A DNA stretch of 64,000 bases from Verrucomicrobiia bacterium (GTDB taxonomy: Bacteria > Verrucomicrobiota > Verrucomicrobiia > Limisphaerales > JADLHS01). The DNA is taken from the NCBI GenBank assembly GCA_026125285.1, contig JAHCLO010000002.1, positions 86,440 through 150,439 of the forward strand. The letters are read 5' to 3'. The position numbers and the translations under genes are program-made. Shown here piece after piece: positions 1-8,377 of this stretch. Each line of letters starts with the position of its first letter. Position 1 is the first letter of the stretch. The notes below the pieces were generated by a model. That model was not told where the DNA came from. It saw nothing but the letters and a program-made list of their open reading frames with translations, and searched no databases.

Positions 1-1085
1 AATGCTTCCTGCCGGTGTCGCGCACGCAGCGCCAGTCCCACCAGCGCGCTTGCCAGCAAGGTCATGCCCGTGCCGGCAGCGCCGGCCACATAGGCCATGT
101 CGCGCGCCGAATCCGCCTCGAACACCGGCGTGCTGGTCAACTCCAACGCCCACCGCTTCCCATACCAGGGCAGCACGGTGACCTCGCGATGGCGCGGATT
201 GGCCGGAGCTTGTGTTCCGGAATTGAACAAGCTTTCCGGGTTCGGTTCGCCGCTGGCATAAAACCGAACATGCACACGGGGCGCGGCTGTGGGCTGATTA
301 TAGGCCTGTTCCACCATCCGATCCGTCGAGACAAATACCGCGAGCATCCCGGTTGCTGCGGAACGGTTCAATTCTCGCACCCGCCTGGTGAAATCTTCCG
401 GAAGCTCATTCGCCCGCCTTTGAATTCTCAATGGCCCTTGGTCGGCCTTGAACAGCGGCATCACGAACCAGAAGCCGCACTCGAAGCCGCCGTCGGCGCG
501 CGGGACGCGCATCGGAGCACTGGAAACCCAACCTTTGGGTCGGGCAAGACCAGCCGCCAAGGGAGGATACCAGGTGGACGGTCGCGCCAGGTCGGTCCCC
601 GCTTGAAGCGGTGGGAATCCAGAGCGCGACCACGAGTGCCACACCGGCAACGCCAGTTCGCGACCGGGAACGGACTCGGGATCAAAGGCATAACTCTCGC
701 CCTTGAGCGCGCGTCCCCGCGCCGCGTGGGACTCGAATTCTGCGGCCACGATCTTGGGGCAATACGCCGCCTGCATCACCGAGGGCAGATTGTAGGAAAA
801 ATCCGTCATGGCACTGCGGCGGAATTCCCAGACCTCCGCAGGCAGTTCATCGAATTGGGCGCAATGATCCGCCAACCGAGCCAACCGTTCCTCGTAACGT
901 TCCATGGTGCCCTCGAGCAACTGGGAAAGAATGAGGGCCTCCAGTCTGAACCGCTGCTGGTCCTGCACCAAGGCTTCGCGAAACAATCCGTGCGCCAGCC
1001 AACCGGTGGCCGCCAATCCCAGAACCAAAGCCACCCACGCCGGCCAATAACGGCGGTGGAAATAACTGTTCGTCCCGAGGGCCAT
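1..1085 (-). CDS. CHASE-like sensor protein, N-terminal part (3' end beyond window)
   Basis: Reading the minus strand from ATG at 1085, a frame stays open for 361 codons to the window edge. It starts with a short cytoplasmic stretch and a membrane segment at about residues 14-35, then a roughly 290-residue extracytoplasmic region. A second membrane segment follows near residues 332-354 and then a basic stretch. This two-TM topology with a globular outer domain rich in aromatic and charged residues is that of CHASE-type sensors. These normally feed a cytoplasmic histidine kinase, diguanylate cyclase or phosphodiesterase module, which here would lie outside the window. The CHASE assignment is inferred from topology and general sequence character. 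A longer form starting at an in-frame GTG about 13 codons upstream is possible. The overlapping plus-strand frame of 379 codons is rich in Arg, Gln and Pro and looks like a shadow. Confidence 0.6.
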   Translation of the reverse strand, partial: MALGTNSYFHRRYWPAWVALVLGLAATGWLAHGLFREALVQDQQRFRLEALILSQLLEGTMERYEERLARLADHCAQFDELPAEVWEFRRSAMTDFSYNLPSVMQAAYCPKIVAAEFESHAARGRALKGESYAFDPESVPGRELALPVWHSWSRSGFPPLQAGTDLARPSTWYPPLAAGLARPKGWVSSAPMRVPRADGGFECGFWFVMPLFKADQGPLRIQRRANELPEDFTRRVRELNRSAATGMLAVFVSTDRMVEQAYNQPTAAPRVHVRFYASGEPNPESLFNSGTQAPANPRHREVTVLPWYGKRWALELTSTPVFEADSARDMAYVAGAAGTGMTLLASALVGLALRARHRQEA

Positions 1086-1275
1086 GACCCTTTCTACGCC
1101 AGGCCACTTGGCCAAGTCCACGCCAAACCACGCGCCAATCCGTACAGTTACTGAGGGTATTTGCCTTGGGTAAGTGCCTCTAGCGCGCTTTGGCTTCGTG
1201 CGAAAGAATGACGGCATGCCCATAACAGCAGTTCCTGCGCAACCCAAGTTGCTGCGGCAACCGCGGCCACCAACC

Positions 1276-1947
1276 ATGCCCATAAAACTGCCCTTGACCA
1301 CCCTGGCTCTGCTGGCTGCTACTCTCAGGCACCGATTCAGAAGCATGGAAACGACTGCTCGCGGGTGGGTAGGGTGCGCCACTCCGTGCGCGCCGTTCGA
1401 GAGTTGGGCTGCGGCCGACGGCGCGCACGGAGTGACGCGCCCTACCTTGTTGCGGAGTTTATTGGTCGCAATACTCGTAGCAGCGAATGTCAATTCGCTC
1501 CAGCTCTCCGGGAAATTCGGGGACGCCACGCCTCAAGATTCCAGTTTGAGCCGATTCACATCGGCTGCTACCTCAAGCGGTGTAGCAGCGGACGTCAGTC
1601 CGTTCCATCTCTCCGATCAACCTGAGCGCCTCCTCTCCCCTTCCCTCTCCTCCATTCCGAATGGAGGAGAGGGTGGCCGGAGGCCGGGAGAGGAGGCCGC
1701 AGCGGCGGTGGTCGCGCCGCCGACCAATGCTTATCCGCTGCACATTGTGGTGTTGCAGGAGGACGAGGACCTGGACGGGTTTCCGGCCGAACACGGGATC
1801 ACAGCGACGCTGAAATACCGCTCGATCAATGGCTTTGCCGCGCTGCTCCCGGCGGCGGCGCTCGACGGCCTCAGGCGCGATCTATACATCCCATCATCAG
1901 TGCAAACCGTGAAATGCCCGCCGGCTGATCTCAATCCAACCGCATAA
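1276..1947 (+). CDS. Secreted peptidase-inhibitor I9-like protein with repeat-derived middle
   Basis: This 223-residue frame starts with a signal-peptide-like segment (MPIKLPLTTLALLAAT) and ends with about 70 residues resembling the Inhibitor_I9 fold, the propeptide domain of subtilases. Visible hallmarks are HIVVLQ, AEHGITATLKYRSINGFAA and LPAAALDGLRRD. Everything between about residues 30 and 145 is translation of stacked palindromic repeats of families A, B and C (1368-1695). The reading frame passes through all of them without a stop, so the linker is repeat-derived rather than a folded domain. No subtilase domain follows; the next gene starts 11 bases downstream. An upstream in-frame ATG at 1216 is the alternative start; 1276 is preferred because it puts the hydrophobic segment at the N-terminus. 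The C-terminal I9 call is fairly good. Whether the chimeric ORF is expressed is uncertain. Confidence 0.5.
   Translation: MPIKLPLTTLALLAATLRHRFRSMETTARGWVGCATPCAPFESWAAADGAHGVTRPTLLRSLLVAILVAANVNSLQLSGKFGDATPQDSSLSRFTSAATSSGVAADVSPFHLSDQPERLLSPSLSSIPNGGEGGRRPGEEAAAAVVAPPTNAYPLHIVVLQEDEDLDGFPAEHGITATLKYRSINGFAALLPAAALDGLRRDLYIPSSVQTVKCPPADLNPTA
1368..1446. repeat. Family A palindromic repeat (long hairpin)
   Basis: A left arm at 1368-1395 (GGTAGGGTGCGCCACTCC...) and a right arm at 1419-1446 (...GGAGTGACGCGCCCTACC) are reverse complements over 28 bases with two mismatches. They enclose a 23-base loop. It is REP-like and sits inside the I9-like ORF. I see only this copy in the window. Confidence 0.8.
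1477..1605. repeat. Family B palindromic repeat, one full copy plus a half copy
   Basis: The full copy at 1477-1571 has two small hairpins: GTAGCAGCGAATGTCAATTCGC on the left, with inner stem GCGAAT/ATTCGC at 1483-1498, and GAGCCGATTCACATCGGC on the right, with inner stem GCCGA/TCGGC at 1550-1565. A further left half (GTAGCAGCGGACGTCAGTCC) lies at 1582-1605. The same family recurs at 17438-17506, 60856-60919 and 63649-63673. Confidence 0.8.
1630..1695. repeat. Family C palindromic repeat (CCCTCTCC/GGAGAGGG type)
   Basis: CCCTCTCCTCCATTC and GAATGGAGGAGAGGG form a perfect 15-base stem with a single-base centre at 1643-1673. An outer CCTCTCCCC/GGGAGAGG pair flanks it. Related shorter copies lie inside the RHS gene at about 13.6, 13.9, 14.3 and 14.5 kb. 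Confidence 0.8.
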
Positions 1948-1958
1948 TTGAAACGCCC

Positions 1959-4900
1959 ATGAAAACACAACCCTTCCGGAATCTCGCCTCCCATCCGCGC
2001 CATCTCCGCCGTTGCTGCCATTCCTCACTTCGCGCACTCCTTTGCGCACTCACGCCCGCTTTGGCCATCGCACTGGGTCTGGCGATCCAGCTTCCCGCCA
2101 CCGCCCAAACCCTCGGCGAGGCGCTCAACGCCCCTCACCTCACCTGGACCACCGGCGGCAACGCCAACTGGTTCAGCCAGACGGACGTCACGCATGACGG
2201 AGTGGCCGCCGCCCGGAGCGGCCTTATCACACACAGCCAGCAAACCTGGGTGGAAACCATCATCACCGGCCCGGGCCTGCTCTCCTTCTGGTGGAAAGTT
2301 TCGTCGGAAGATTACGATTATCTGCGGTTTGCCATTAACGGAATCCTGCAAGACGAAATCTCTGGCGAAGGCGATTGGCAACAACAAACCTACGATCTGC
2401 CCGCCGGCACGCACACCCTGCGCTGGTCCTACACCAAAGATGAAATCGTCAGTTCCGGTTCTGACGCCGGCTGGCTGGATGAGGTTGCTTTCGGTCTGGC
2501 TACGGCACCAGAAATCGCCAGTCCGCCCGTGGGCGGAACGGTCTGGCCGGGCGATGATTTCATGTTCAGCGTCAACGCCACCGGCAATCCGCCCCCAGCT
2601 TACCGCTGGCGCTTCGAGGGCGTTCCCCTGCCCGGCGCGACCAACAGCACCCTCCTTCTCACAGACCTTCAACGCGCTCAATCCGGGCTTTACGACGTGG
2701 TGGCGACCAACGTCGCCGGGGCCGTCACCAGCGCGCCCGCGTTGCTTACTGTTTATGTGCCACCACTGCTGTCCCAGCCCGCATTGGATTTGCAGCTTGG
2801 CGCCTCCGGGCCGGAACTGGTCATTGCTCCGGATGCGGCCGCCGGCGTTTTGGCACTTTATCAAGGAACGAATCTTGACGAGTTGCTGGCCACCCCCAAC
2901 TTCCTGCTGTACACCAACATGCCTGCAACGGACGAACTGCGAATTCCCATCACCGCCACGAACCAAAGCAGGTTCTTTCGCGCGTTGCGGGAGGGGGGTG
3001 AATTGGAAGATTTCCTCGTTCCGGACATACCGGAAGAAGCGGACCATCCCTTCGCTCTGTGGACGATCGGGTTCCCCGCCACGTTGGTGAGCGGCAAAAC
3101 TTGGACCGTGGACTTCCTGCTTGCGGTCACGTTCGATGAACTGGCCAATTACACTGGTCAGGCTCAACTTTCGCTCGTGCGTCTGGCGGACGACGGAGTG
3201 CATCCGGATGCGCAGATCTCGCCACCAGAAATATCGTTCGTCAACGGCGCATGCCGGGCCGACGTGCATATCACCGCCACTACTTCACTGGAAGGGTATC
3301 GGATCGCGGTCACGCTAACCTTGGAAGAATCCAATCCTCAACCCGACTCAGGGGATCCGCCAATTGTGGCCGCCAGCGCCTCCACCTTGACGCTCGTCCC
3401 CATTGTCTACCTGGACGACGTCCCACCCCCCGCCTCGGCGACCTCCTTCGTATATGCCAAGGGAATTCTGGAGGCACGGGTGGACGCGCCGGGTTGGAGC
3501 AATCCCCTGCCCGGCGCGGAGTCGCGCGAAGTGTTGGGAACCTTCGGCGAATGGCGCGGGCACCTACGCTACGGGGTTCCGCACGCCAATACCCATGCGG
3601 GCCTTGATCTGGCTGCCATCGCTGGCACGACAGTCAAGGCCGCCCGCGGCGGCATCGTCAGCAAAACTGGCAAAGCCCTTGGCGAGTATGTTGCGATTGA
3701 CCACTTGGACGGCTGGTATTCGCGGTATCTGCACCTTGCTGAAACGGGTCTGCCGGCCATTGGAACGGCGGTCAGCCGCGGCGATACCGTTGGCCAGGTA
3801 GGCAACATCCCTGGAATCGGCCAACATCTTCATTTCGAGTTGCGTTCGGCTGGAGTCGCAGGTTCGCGCAGTGGGCAGCCAGGCAACGGCGTGGACCCAC
3901 TTCAGCAGGTGGCCATGTTCTCCGTCCGCGCGCCTACCGACCGTGCCATCATCCTGGAGGTCGGCGTTACGCCGGACTGGCCGAAACACTACAATTACGT
4001 GCGTCCTACACGACCCGTGTCGGAGGACTCAATCACCCCGTTTGTCGTCCTGCAAATCGTGCATCGGGAGGGGTCAATCCCGCGCCGGCTCTCGCCGCGA
4101 GCCATTCGCTTTCATCCCGAAGGCGCCGACGATTCTCTGACCTTGGACACCCCGACCGAAAGTGTCATCGATTTCTTGAAACCCGCAAACGCCGAATTTG
4201 ACTTCGGTTTTGCGCTATACGCGCACGGGAACAAGAATACGCCGGATTGGACGAAGGTTTACAAATACTGGTTCGCCTGGGACGTTCAGGGCTACAGCGA
4301 CGAAGCCAAAGGCCCCCGCACCTTCTCCATCACCACCACCAACTACGCTGGTATGGACACCAATTACACCCTCAAGTGGGGACCGCAGGTTCTCTCCGTG
4401 GAACCCGTGGGCGGAATCGTCAACAACGAGCAGAAATACCGCCTCCGCGTCCGCGCGTGGGTTGGCGAAGCTGCCGCCACCGATCCTGAGACCACCGCCG
4501 CCGGGAATTGGAGCACCGGGGCGGACTGGCTGCGCTACGAACTGCCCACCGGTGGTCGTTGGGCCACTACAAACAGCACTGTTGCCTACGAATCCGCCTC
4601 CGCGCTTGGCGCGCAGCGCTTCCGCACCAACGACTTCTTCTGGGCAACGAATTCTCCCGGCATCACCAATCCCCACGTCACCGTGCGCAGCCGCACCGTG
4701 CCCGCCATTGCCCACGCCGTTCCGTTCATCGTGCCCCCCGGCATGGTGCTGATTCCCGCCGGGAGTTTCACGATGGGGGATGCCAATGACGGCAGCACCG
4801 GTGCTTTACCCTTGCACACCGTCCAAGTCTCCGCGTTTTATATGGACAAATACGAGGTGACGAAGGCTTTGTGGGATGAGGTTTACAACTGGGCAGTCAC

Positions 4901-5597
4901 GAACGGCTACAACTTTGATAATCCAGGCTCGTGGTATGACGGAGTCAATTACAGCAAAGGGCCGAATCACCCCGTGCATTTGATCGATTGGTATGACTGT
5001 GTGAAGTGGTGCAATGCGCGCAGTGAGCGGGAGGGCCGCATTCCCGCTTATTACACCAGCGCGGCGCAGACGAACGTATATCGGAGCGGGCAGGTGAACG
5101 TGCAGAATGATTGGGTGAAGTGGAATGCCGGCTATCGGCTGCCGACGGAGGCCGAGTGGGAGAAGGCGGCGCGGGGCGGGGCCAGCGGGCGGCGGTTTCC
5201 GTGGAGCGATGTGGACACGATTGATCACAGCCGGGCAAACTACTCGGCTAGCGACACCGAATCCTACGATCTGAGCTATCCGGCAGGCTACCACCCAACT
5301 TTCTACACCGGAAGCATTCCCTACACGAGTCCAGTTGGATCTTTTGCGCCGAATGGGTATGGGTTGTATGACATGGCTGGGAACGTGTCGGAGTGGTGTT
5401 GGGATTGGTATTGGTCTTACAGCAGTGCGCCCTCGAATGATCCGCGAGGTGCAACAGAAGGCATCCGTCGTATGTTCCGCGACGGCAGTTGGGACGACGA
5501 TGCTTTCTACCCCCGGTCGGCCTACCGCAGCGACACATGGCCGACGAATCGGTACTTGTTTGTCGGATTCCGAGCGGCCCTATCAGCAGGTCAGTGA
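1959..5597 (+). CDS. Secreted Ig / M23 peptidase / FGE-sulfatase-domain fusion protein
   Basis: A 1212-residue exported protein. A signal peptide (residues ~25-50, ending near ATAQ) is followed by a jelly-roll-like N-terminal domain (~50-185) and an Ig-like domain (~188-265, with WRFEGVPLPG and AQSGLYDVVATN). An M23 (LytM) peptidase domain lies at about 530-640. Its metal ligands are visible: His546 and Asp550 in HAGLD, and His623/His625 in HLHFE. M23 enzymes cut peptidoglycan cross-bridges. From residue ~924 to the end is a complete formylglycine-generating-enzyme-type domain (PPGMVLIPAGSFTMGD, MDKYEVT, YRLPTEAEWEKAARGG, LYDMAGNVSEWCWDWY, VGFRAA). M23 and FGE-type domains in one chain is an unusual combination. 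It starts 11 bases after the I9-like ORF. Domain calls are strong; the joint biological role is unknown. Confidence 0.85.
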   Translation: MKTQPFRNLASHPRHLRRCCHSSLRALLCALTPALAIALGLAIQLPATAQTLGEALNAPHLTWTTGGNANWFSQTDVTHDGVAAARSGLITHSQQTWVETIITGPGLLSFWWKVSSEDYDYLRFAINGILQDEISGEGDWQQQTYDLPAGTHTLRWSYTKDEIVSSGSDAGWLDEVAFGLATAPEIASPPVGGTVWPGDDFMFSVNATGNPPPAYRWRFEGVPLPGATNSTLLLTDLQRAQSGLYDVVATNVAGAVTSAPALLTVYVPPLLSQPALDLQLGASGPELVIAPDAAAGVLALYQGTNLDELLATPNFLLYTNMPATDELRIPITATNQSRFFRALREGGELEDFLVPDIPEEADHPFALWTIGFPATLVSGKTWTVDFLLAVTFDELANYTGQAQLSLVRLADDGVHPDAQISPPEISFVNGACRADVHITATTSLEGYRIAVTLTLEESNPQPDSGDPPIVAASASTLTLVPIVYLDDVPPPASATSFVYAKGILEARVDAPGWSNPLPGAESREVLGTFGEWRGHLRYGVPHANTHAGLDLAAIAGTTVKAARGGIVSKTGKALGEYVAIDHLDGWYSRYLHLAETGLPAIGTAVSRGDTVGQVGNIPGIGQHLHFELRSAGVAGSRSGQPGNGVDPLQQVAMFSVRAPTDRAIILEVGVTPDWPKHYNYVRPTRPVSEDSITPFVVLQIVHREGSIPRRLSPRAIRFHPEGADDSLTLDTPTESVIDFLKPANAEFDFGFALYAHGNKNTPDWTKVYKYWFAWDVQGYSDEAKGPRTFSITTTNYAGMDTNYTLKWGPQVLSVEPVGGIVNNEQKYRLRVRAWVGEAAATDPETTAAGNWSTGADWLRYELPTGGRWATTNSTVAYESASALGAQRFRTNDFFWATNSPGITNPHVTVRSRTVPAIAHAVPFIVPPGMVLIPAGSFTMGDANDGSTGALPLHTVQVSAFYMDKYEVTKALWDEVYNWAVTNGYNFDNPGSWYDGVNYSKGPNHPVHLIDWYDCVKWCNARSEREGRIPAYYTSAAQTNVYRSGQVNVQNDWVKWNAGYRLPTEAEWEKAARGGASGRRFPWSDVDTIDHSRANYSASDTESYDLSYPAGYHPTFYTGSIPYTSPVGSFAPNGYGLYDMAGNVSEWCWDWYWSYSSAPSNDPRGATEGIRRMFRDGSWDDDAFYPRSAYRSDTWPTNRYLFVGFRAALSAGQ

Positions 5598-5604
5598 GTT
5601 CAAG

Positions 5605-5683
5605 AACTGAACAATAGCGAAGCCTGACCGCGGAGCGGGAAAAGAGCAGCCCGCACAGCGGTCGCGTTCCTAAATGTTCAGTT
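5605..5683. repeat. 79-base nested hairpin after the M23-FGE gene
   Basis: AACTGAACA (5605-5613) pairs with TGTTCAGTT (5675-5683). Inside, GACCGC pairs with GCGGTC, and inside that GCGGG pairs with CCCGC around a 10-base loop. The three nested stems form one long imperfect palindrome starting 8 bases after the stop codon. No T-tract follows, so it is not a classical terminator. It could be a REP-type element or a structured RNA 3' end. Confidence 0.55.
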
Positions 5684-5871
5684 GAGGCCGAGATACAACT
5701 GAAGCTTTAAGTGCTGCCGATTAAGAACCTCTCCGCCCAGAGGGGGAGACTAACGTGTTTCTGCGATCGCACCGGGTGTTGACGCTGAAGAAGGAGTTTG
5801 TATCGAAAGGCTGGAATTCGTTTTGGATTTAACCTCAAAGAGCGCGAAGAACACAAAAAGGCGACACCACC

Positions 5872-6285
5872 ATGAAAGACCTCAAGGCATTGTGCGACCA
5901 AGTCCGGCAGACGGCTTATGACGTTCATGTGGATCACGCCCACGGGCACTTGGAGAAGGTGTATGAAAATGTCCTGGCACATCGGCTGCGCAAGGCGGGG
6001 ATTGGTGTTCAACAGCAGCACTCGATCAAGGTCTATGACGGAGTTGGCACGCTTGTCGCCGACTATCTGGCCAACGAAAATGAGGCGCAAATCCTGGGCT
6101 ATCTCAAGTCTGCCCGCATGGTGCATAGTCTCCTCATCAACTTCGTGTCCTACAAGTTCGAGATCCGCAAGTATGCCTTCATCCTTCTTCTACAGTTGCG
6201 GCGGTGGTGGCAAGGCGAAAGCCTGGATTTCATTGGGGTTCTCAAAGATTTGTTCCGCCGGGGTTCAAAATGTGTTGGCAAATAA
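5872..6285 (+). CDS. GxxExxY-family protein, internally deleted
   Basis: The 137 residues begin with the hallmark of the GxxExxY family (GHLEKVYENVL, residues ~22-32), then HRLRKAGIGVQQQ. The family C-terminal signature follows in altered form (QILGYLKSARMVHSLLINF, then KFEIRK). Between them the family normally has a strand carrying a D...ExK motif like that of PD-(D/E)xK folds. Here the text jumps from VADYLA directly to NENEAQ, so the ExK region of about 15-20 residues is missing. The tail after KFEIRKYAF does not resemble the family. Compare the 29836 gene, which keeps YELKA. The gene is intact as a frame but probably non-functional. It lies between a nested hairpin and a transposase remnant, in line with a mobile, decaying cassette. 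Confidence 0.6.
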   Translation: MKDLKALCDQVRQTAYDVHVDHAHGHLEKVYENVLAHRLRKAGIGVQQQHSIKVYDGVGTLVADYLANENEAQILGYLKSARMVHSLLINFVSYKFEIRKYAFILLLQLRRWWQGESLDFIGVLKDLFRRGSKCVGK

Positions 6286-6360
6286 TCGCCGGTGGCGCGG
6301 ATTGGGATGGCGGTCGGCCGCTGCCGGCATTACATCCTGTGGGCAAAAGTATTTGCGCCC

Positions 6361-6870
6361 ATGTTTTTCCGCGTCACACACGCCGGCCCCTATCAATATT
6401 TTCAGATCGCCCGGAGTCATCGCGATGGCAAAACGGTGCGCCAGCAAACGCTGCTGTCCCTCGGACGGTTGGACGTGTTGCAGGCCAGCGGCCAGTTGGA
6501 GGCGCTGCTGCGGTCGGGTCTGCGGCTCTGTGAGCGGCTCACGGTGGTGGAGGCGCATGCGGCGGGAAAGACCGAACCGGTCGCCCTTCGCCGCATCGGG
6601 CCGGACCTGGTGTTTTCCCGGTTGTGGGAGCAGAGCGGCATTCAACGTTGCCTCCTTCAGGAGTTGGAAGGCCGTCGCTACGAGTTTTCCGTCGAGCGCG
6701 CCATTTATCTGACGGTGTTGCACCGGTTGTTTGCTTCGGGCAGTGATCGCGCCGCCGAGCGCTGGCGCGAGCAATACCGGATTTCGGGGACGGAGGGGCT
6801 GGACCTGCATCATCTCTATCGAGCGATGGCGTTCCTCGGCGATCCGGTGGTTCCGGCTTCTTGCATGTGA
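6361..6870 (+). pseudogene. IS1634-type transposase, N-terminal remnant
   Basis: About 170 residues from MFFRVTHAGPYQYFQIA at 6361 match the N-terminal part of IS1634-type (IS4 superfamily) DDE transposases. Typical segments are RQQTLLSLGRLDVLQASGQ, RIGPDLVFSRLW and GLDLHHLYRAMAFLG. The last motif normally precedes the catalytic domain of 300 or more residues. Here the frame ends soon after it with an unrelated tail (DPVVPASCM), so the whole DDE core is missing. The frame is open upstream to 6292 but those residues are not family-like. No terminal inverted repeats were found. It is a dead remnant and marks the region as a past IS target. Confidence 0.75.
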
Positions 6871-6957
6871 TCTGGTTTGCCCCGCAATGACAACATAGCC
6901 CCACACTCAAACTAACCTGGTCTCATGGCAGAATTACTCTCAACTTAGGTAAATGAT

Positions 6958-7887
6958 ATGAAAGCGACCATATATCTTAGCACGCTCCTGGCAACCGCAT
7001 TGATGACTTTGCCGGTTGCCACCGCCCAAACCGTGCCTCCCTTGATGAATTACCAGGGGCGGCTCACCGATGAAGCGGGCAACCCGCTGGCCAATGGCCA
7101 GTACGTCCTGCGATTCAACCTCTTTGACCAGGCCGTCGGTGGGGAGAGTGTGTGGCAGGAAGAACAGACGGTTTCGTTGTTGGGGGGCAGCTTCAATGTG
7201 GTGCTCGGCACGGTGAATCCGGCCTTGGCCACGGTGTTCATGAATGCAAACCGGTTTCTTCAACTGACGGTGCTTCAGAATCCCGCCGGCAGCAACGTGA
7301 ATCAGACCATCCTCCCCCGCCAGCAGTTGTTGAGTTCTCCGTATTCGTTCATGGCTTCCAGTTTAATCAAGGAGTTGCAGGACGCGCTATGCCCGCCGGG
7401 GACGATTGTGGCATTTGGGGGTACAAACGTCCCGCCGGGATGGTTGCTATGCGATGGGCGTGCTTTGTTTCAGATGAATTATCCGAAGCTGTTTGACACA
7501 ATCGGCACGAGTTGGGGGGCGGGTTACTCGAACGCCTTCAAGATAGCCGATTTCAATCTCCCTGACTTGCGGGGGATGTTTTTGCGCGGGGTAAGCGGAA
7601 CCTCAACCAATGACCCGAACAAGAACGCCAGAACGGCGATCTTACCAGGGGGAAACATAAACAACGACGTAGGCAGCATCCAGCCAGACGGACTCCGTTC
7701 CCATTCTCATCCTTACATCGATTATTGGGCTGCCGGCACGGATCAAGGATTTGGCGCAATTGATTCATTTGGTTCGGGGAACAGCGATGCGCTTTGGCAG
7801 GAACGCGACGGTCGCACCACCTCGGCGACTGGGGGCAGTGAGACTCGGCCAATCAACGCCTACGTCAACTACATCATCAAGTATTGA
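6958..7887 (+). CDS. Secreted phage tail-collar-domain protein
   Basis: A 309-residue protein with a signal peptide (residues 1-23, TLPVATAQ). A ~100-residue N-terminal module (MNYQGRLTDEAGNPLANGQY) is common in secreted proteins of this phylum. A tail-collar domain (PF07484 type) spans about residues 145-210: PPGTIVAFGGTNVPPGWLLCDGRALF and IADFNLPDLRGMFLRG. The C-terminus ends in the usual NAYVNYIIKY. Collar domains occur at tips of phage tail fibres and in bacterial secreted or surface proteins. With a Sec signal and no phage genes nearby, a surface or extracellular role is more likely than a virion part. AGGT a few bases before ATG is a plausible ribosome binding site. It is a single gene with no obvious operon partners. 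Confidence 0.8.
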   Translation: MKATIYLSTLLATALMTLPVATAQTVPPLMNYQGRLTDEAGNPLANGQYVLRFNLFDQAVGGESVWQEEQTVSLLGGSFNVVLGTVNPALATVFMNANRFLQLTVLQNPAGSNVNQTILPRQQLLSSPYSFMASSLIKELQDALCPPGTIVAFGGTNVPPGWLLCDGRALFQMNYPKLFDTIGTSWGAGYSNAFKIADFNLPDLRGMFLRGVSGTSTNDPNKNARTAILPGGNINNDVGSIQPDGLRSHSHPYIDYWAAGTDQGFGAIDSFGSGNSDALWQERDGRTTSATGGSETRPINAYVNYIIKY

Positions 7888-8015
7888 CTCCGTGAACCAT
7901 GGGCGATCCGCAGCAAATGAACTTCATCGCGCTATTGCTGCGGCCCGTTCCAGTCGCGACCGCGTGGGATTTGAGGTCTGCTGCATCCGGCGTTGGTTTC
8001 ACCCGGACGCCGGGA

Positions 8016-8306
8016 TCACGAGCTAAACGGCGCGATCAGGGACCAAGGTTTGGTGGAGCGCCTCCTGAACACCAGAAAATCGGTGTCCATGGTGCAGACA
8101 CCAGCGTCGGGGTGGAGTTCGGCCAGATGCACCACACAGGCGTCGGCAAATTCCATCGGCGTATCGGCGTAACGCTCCATCAGGGCGCGGAGGTGGGGGA
8201 CTGGCCCCACGAGCGAAACCAATTCCAGATCGTTCTGCTCGACCAAGCGCAAGACGGAGGCTGCTGGCACACCATCCTTCGCCACAAGATGACAGGCCTC
8301 GGCCAA
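8016..8306 (-). pseudogene. PIN-domain (VapC-type) toxin, N-terminally truncated
   Basis: On the minus strand about 96 residues match the C-terminal two thirds of VapC-type PIN ribonucleases. The run RALMERYADTPMEFADACVV carries the conserved acidic pair, and TMDTDFLVFRR is the last conserved strand. The usual N-terminus with the first catalytic Asp (xxDT/AN) is absent. Just upstream of VLAEACHLV the frame meets TGA, and no PIN N-terminus appears in the other frames. The toxin is therefore a 5'-deleted remnant. It sits directly downstream of an intact MazF-type module on the same strand, as if that module had replaced its start. Confidence 0.7.
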
Positions 8307-8377
8307 AACCGCTTCTCAGACGAGTACTCTGCGACCCAGAACACGGTACCAAAGGCGGGCATCAAGTCTTGGGCGCA

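Noticed and set aside
15..1154. 379-codon plus-strand ORF at the window start
   Set aside because: It mirrors the minus-strand sensor gene and is rich in Arg, Gln, Pro and His with no domain pattern.
2025..3269. 414-codon minus-strand ORF under the M23-FGE gene
   Set aside because: No domain pattern; the plus-strand frame contains clear Ig and M23 motifs.
6958..7887. Tail-collar protein taken as sign of a prophage
   Set aside because: It has a Sec signal peptide and no capsid, terminase, portal or integrase genes lie nearby.
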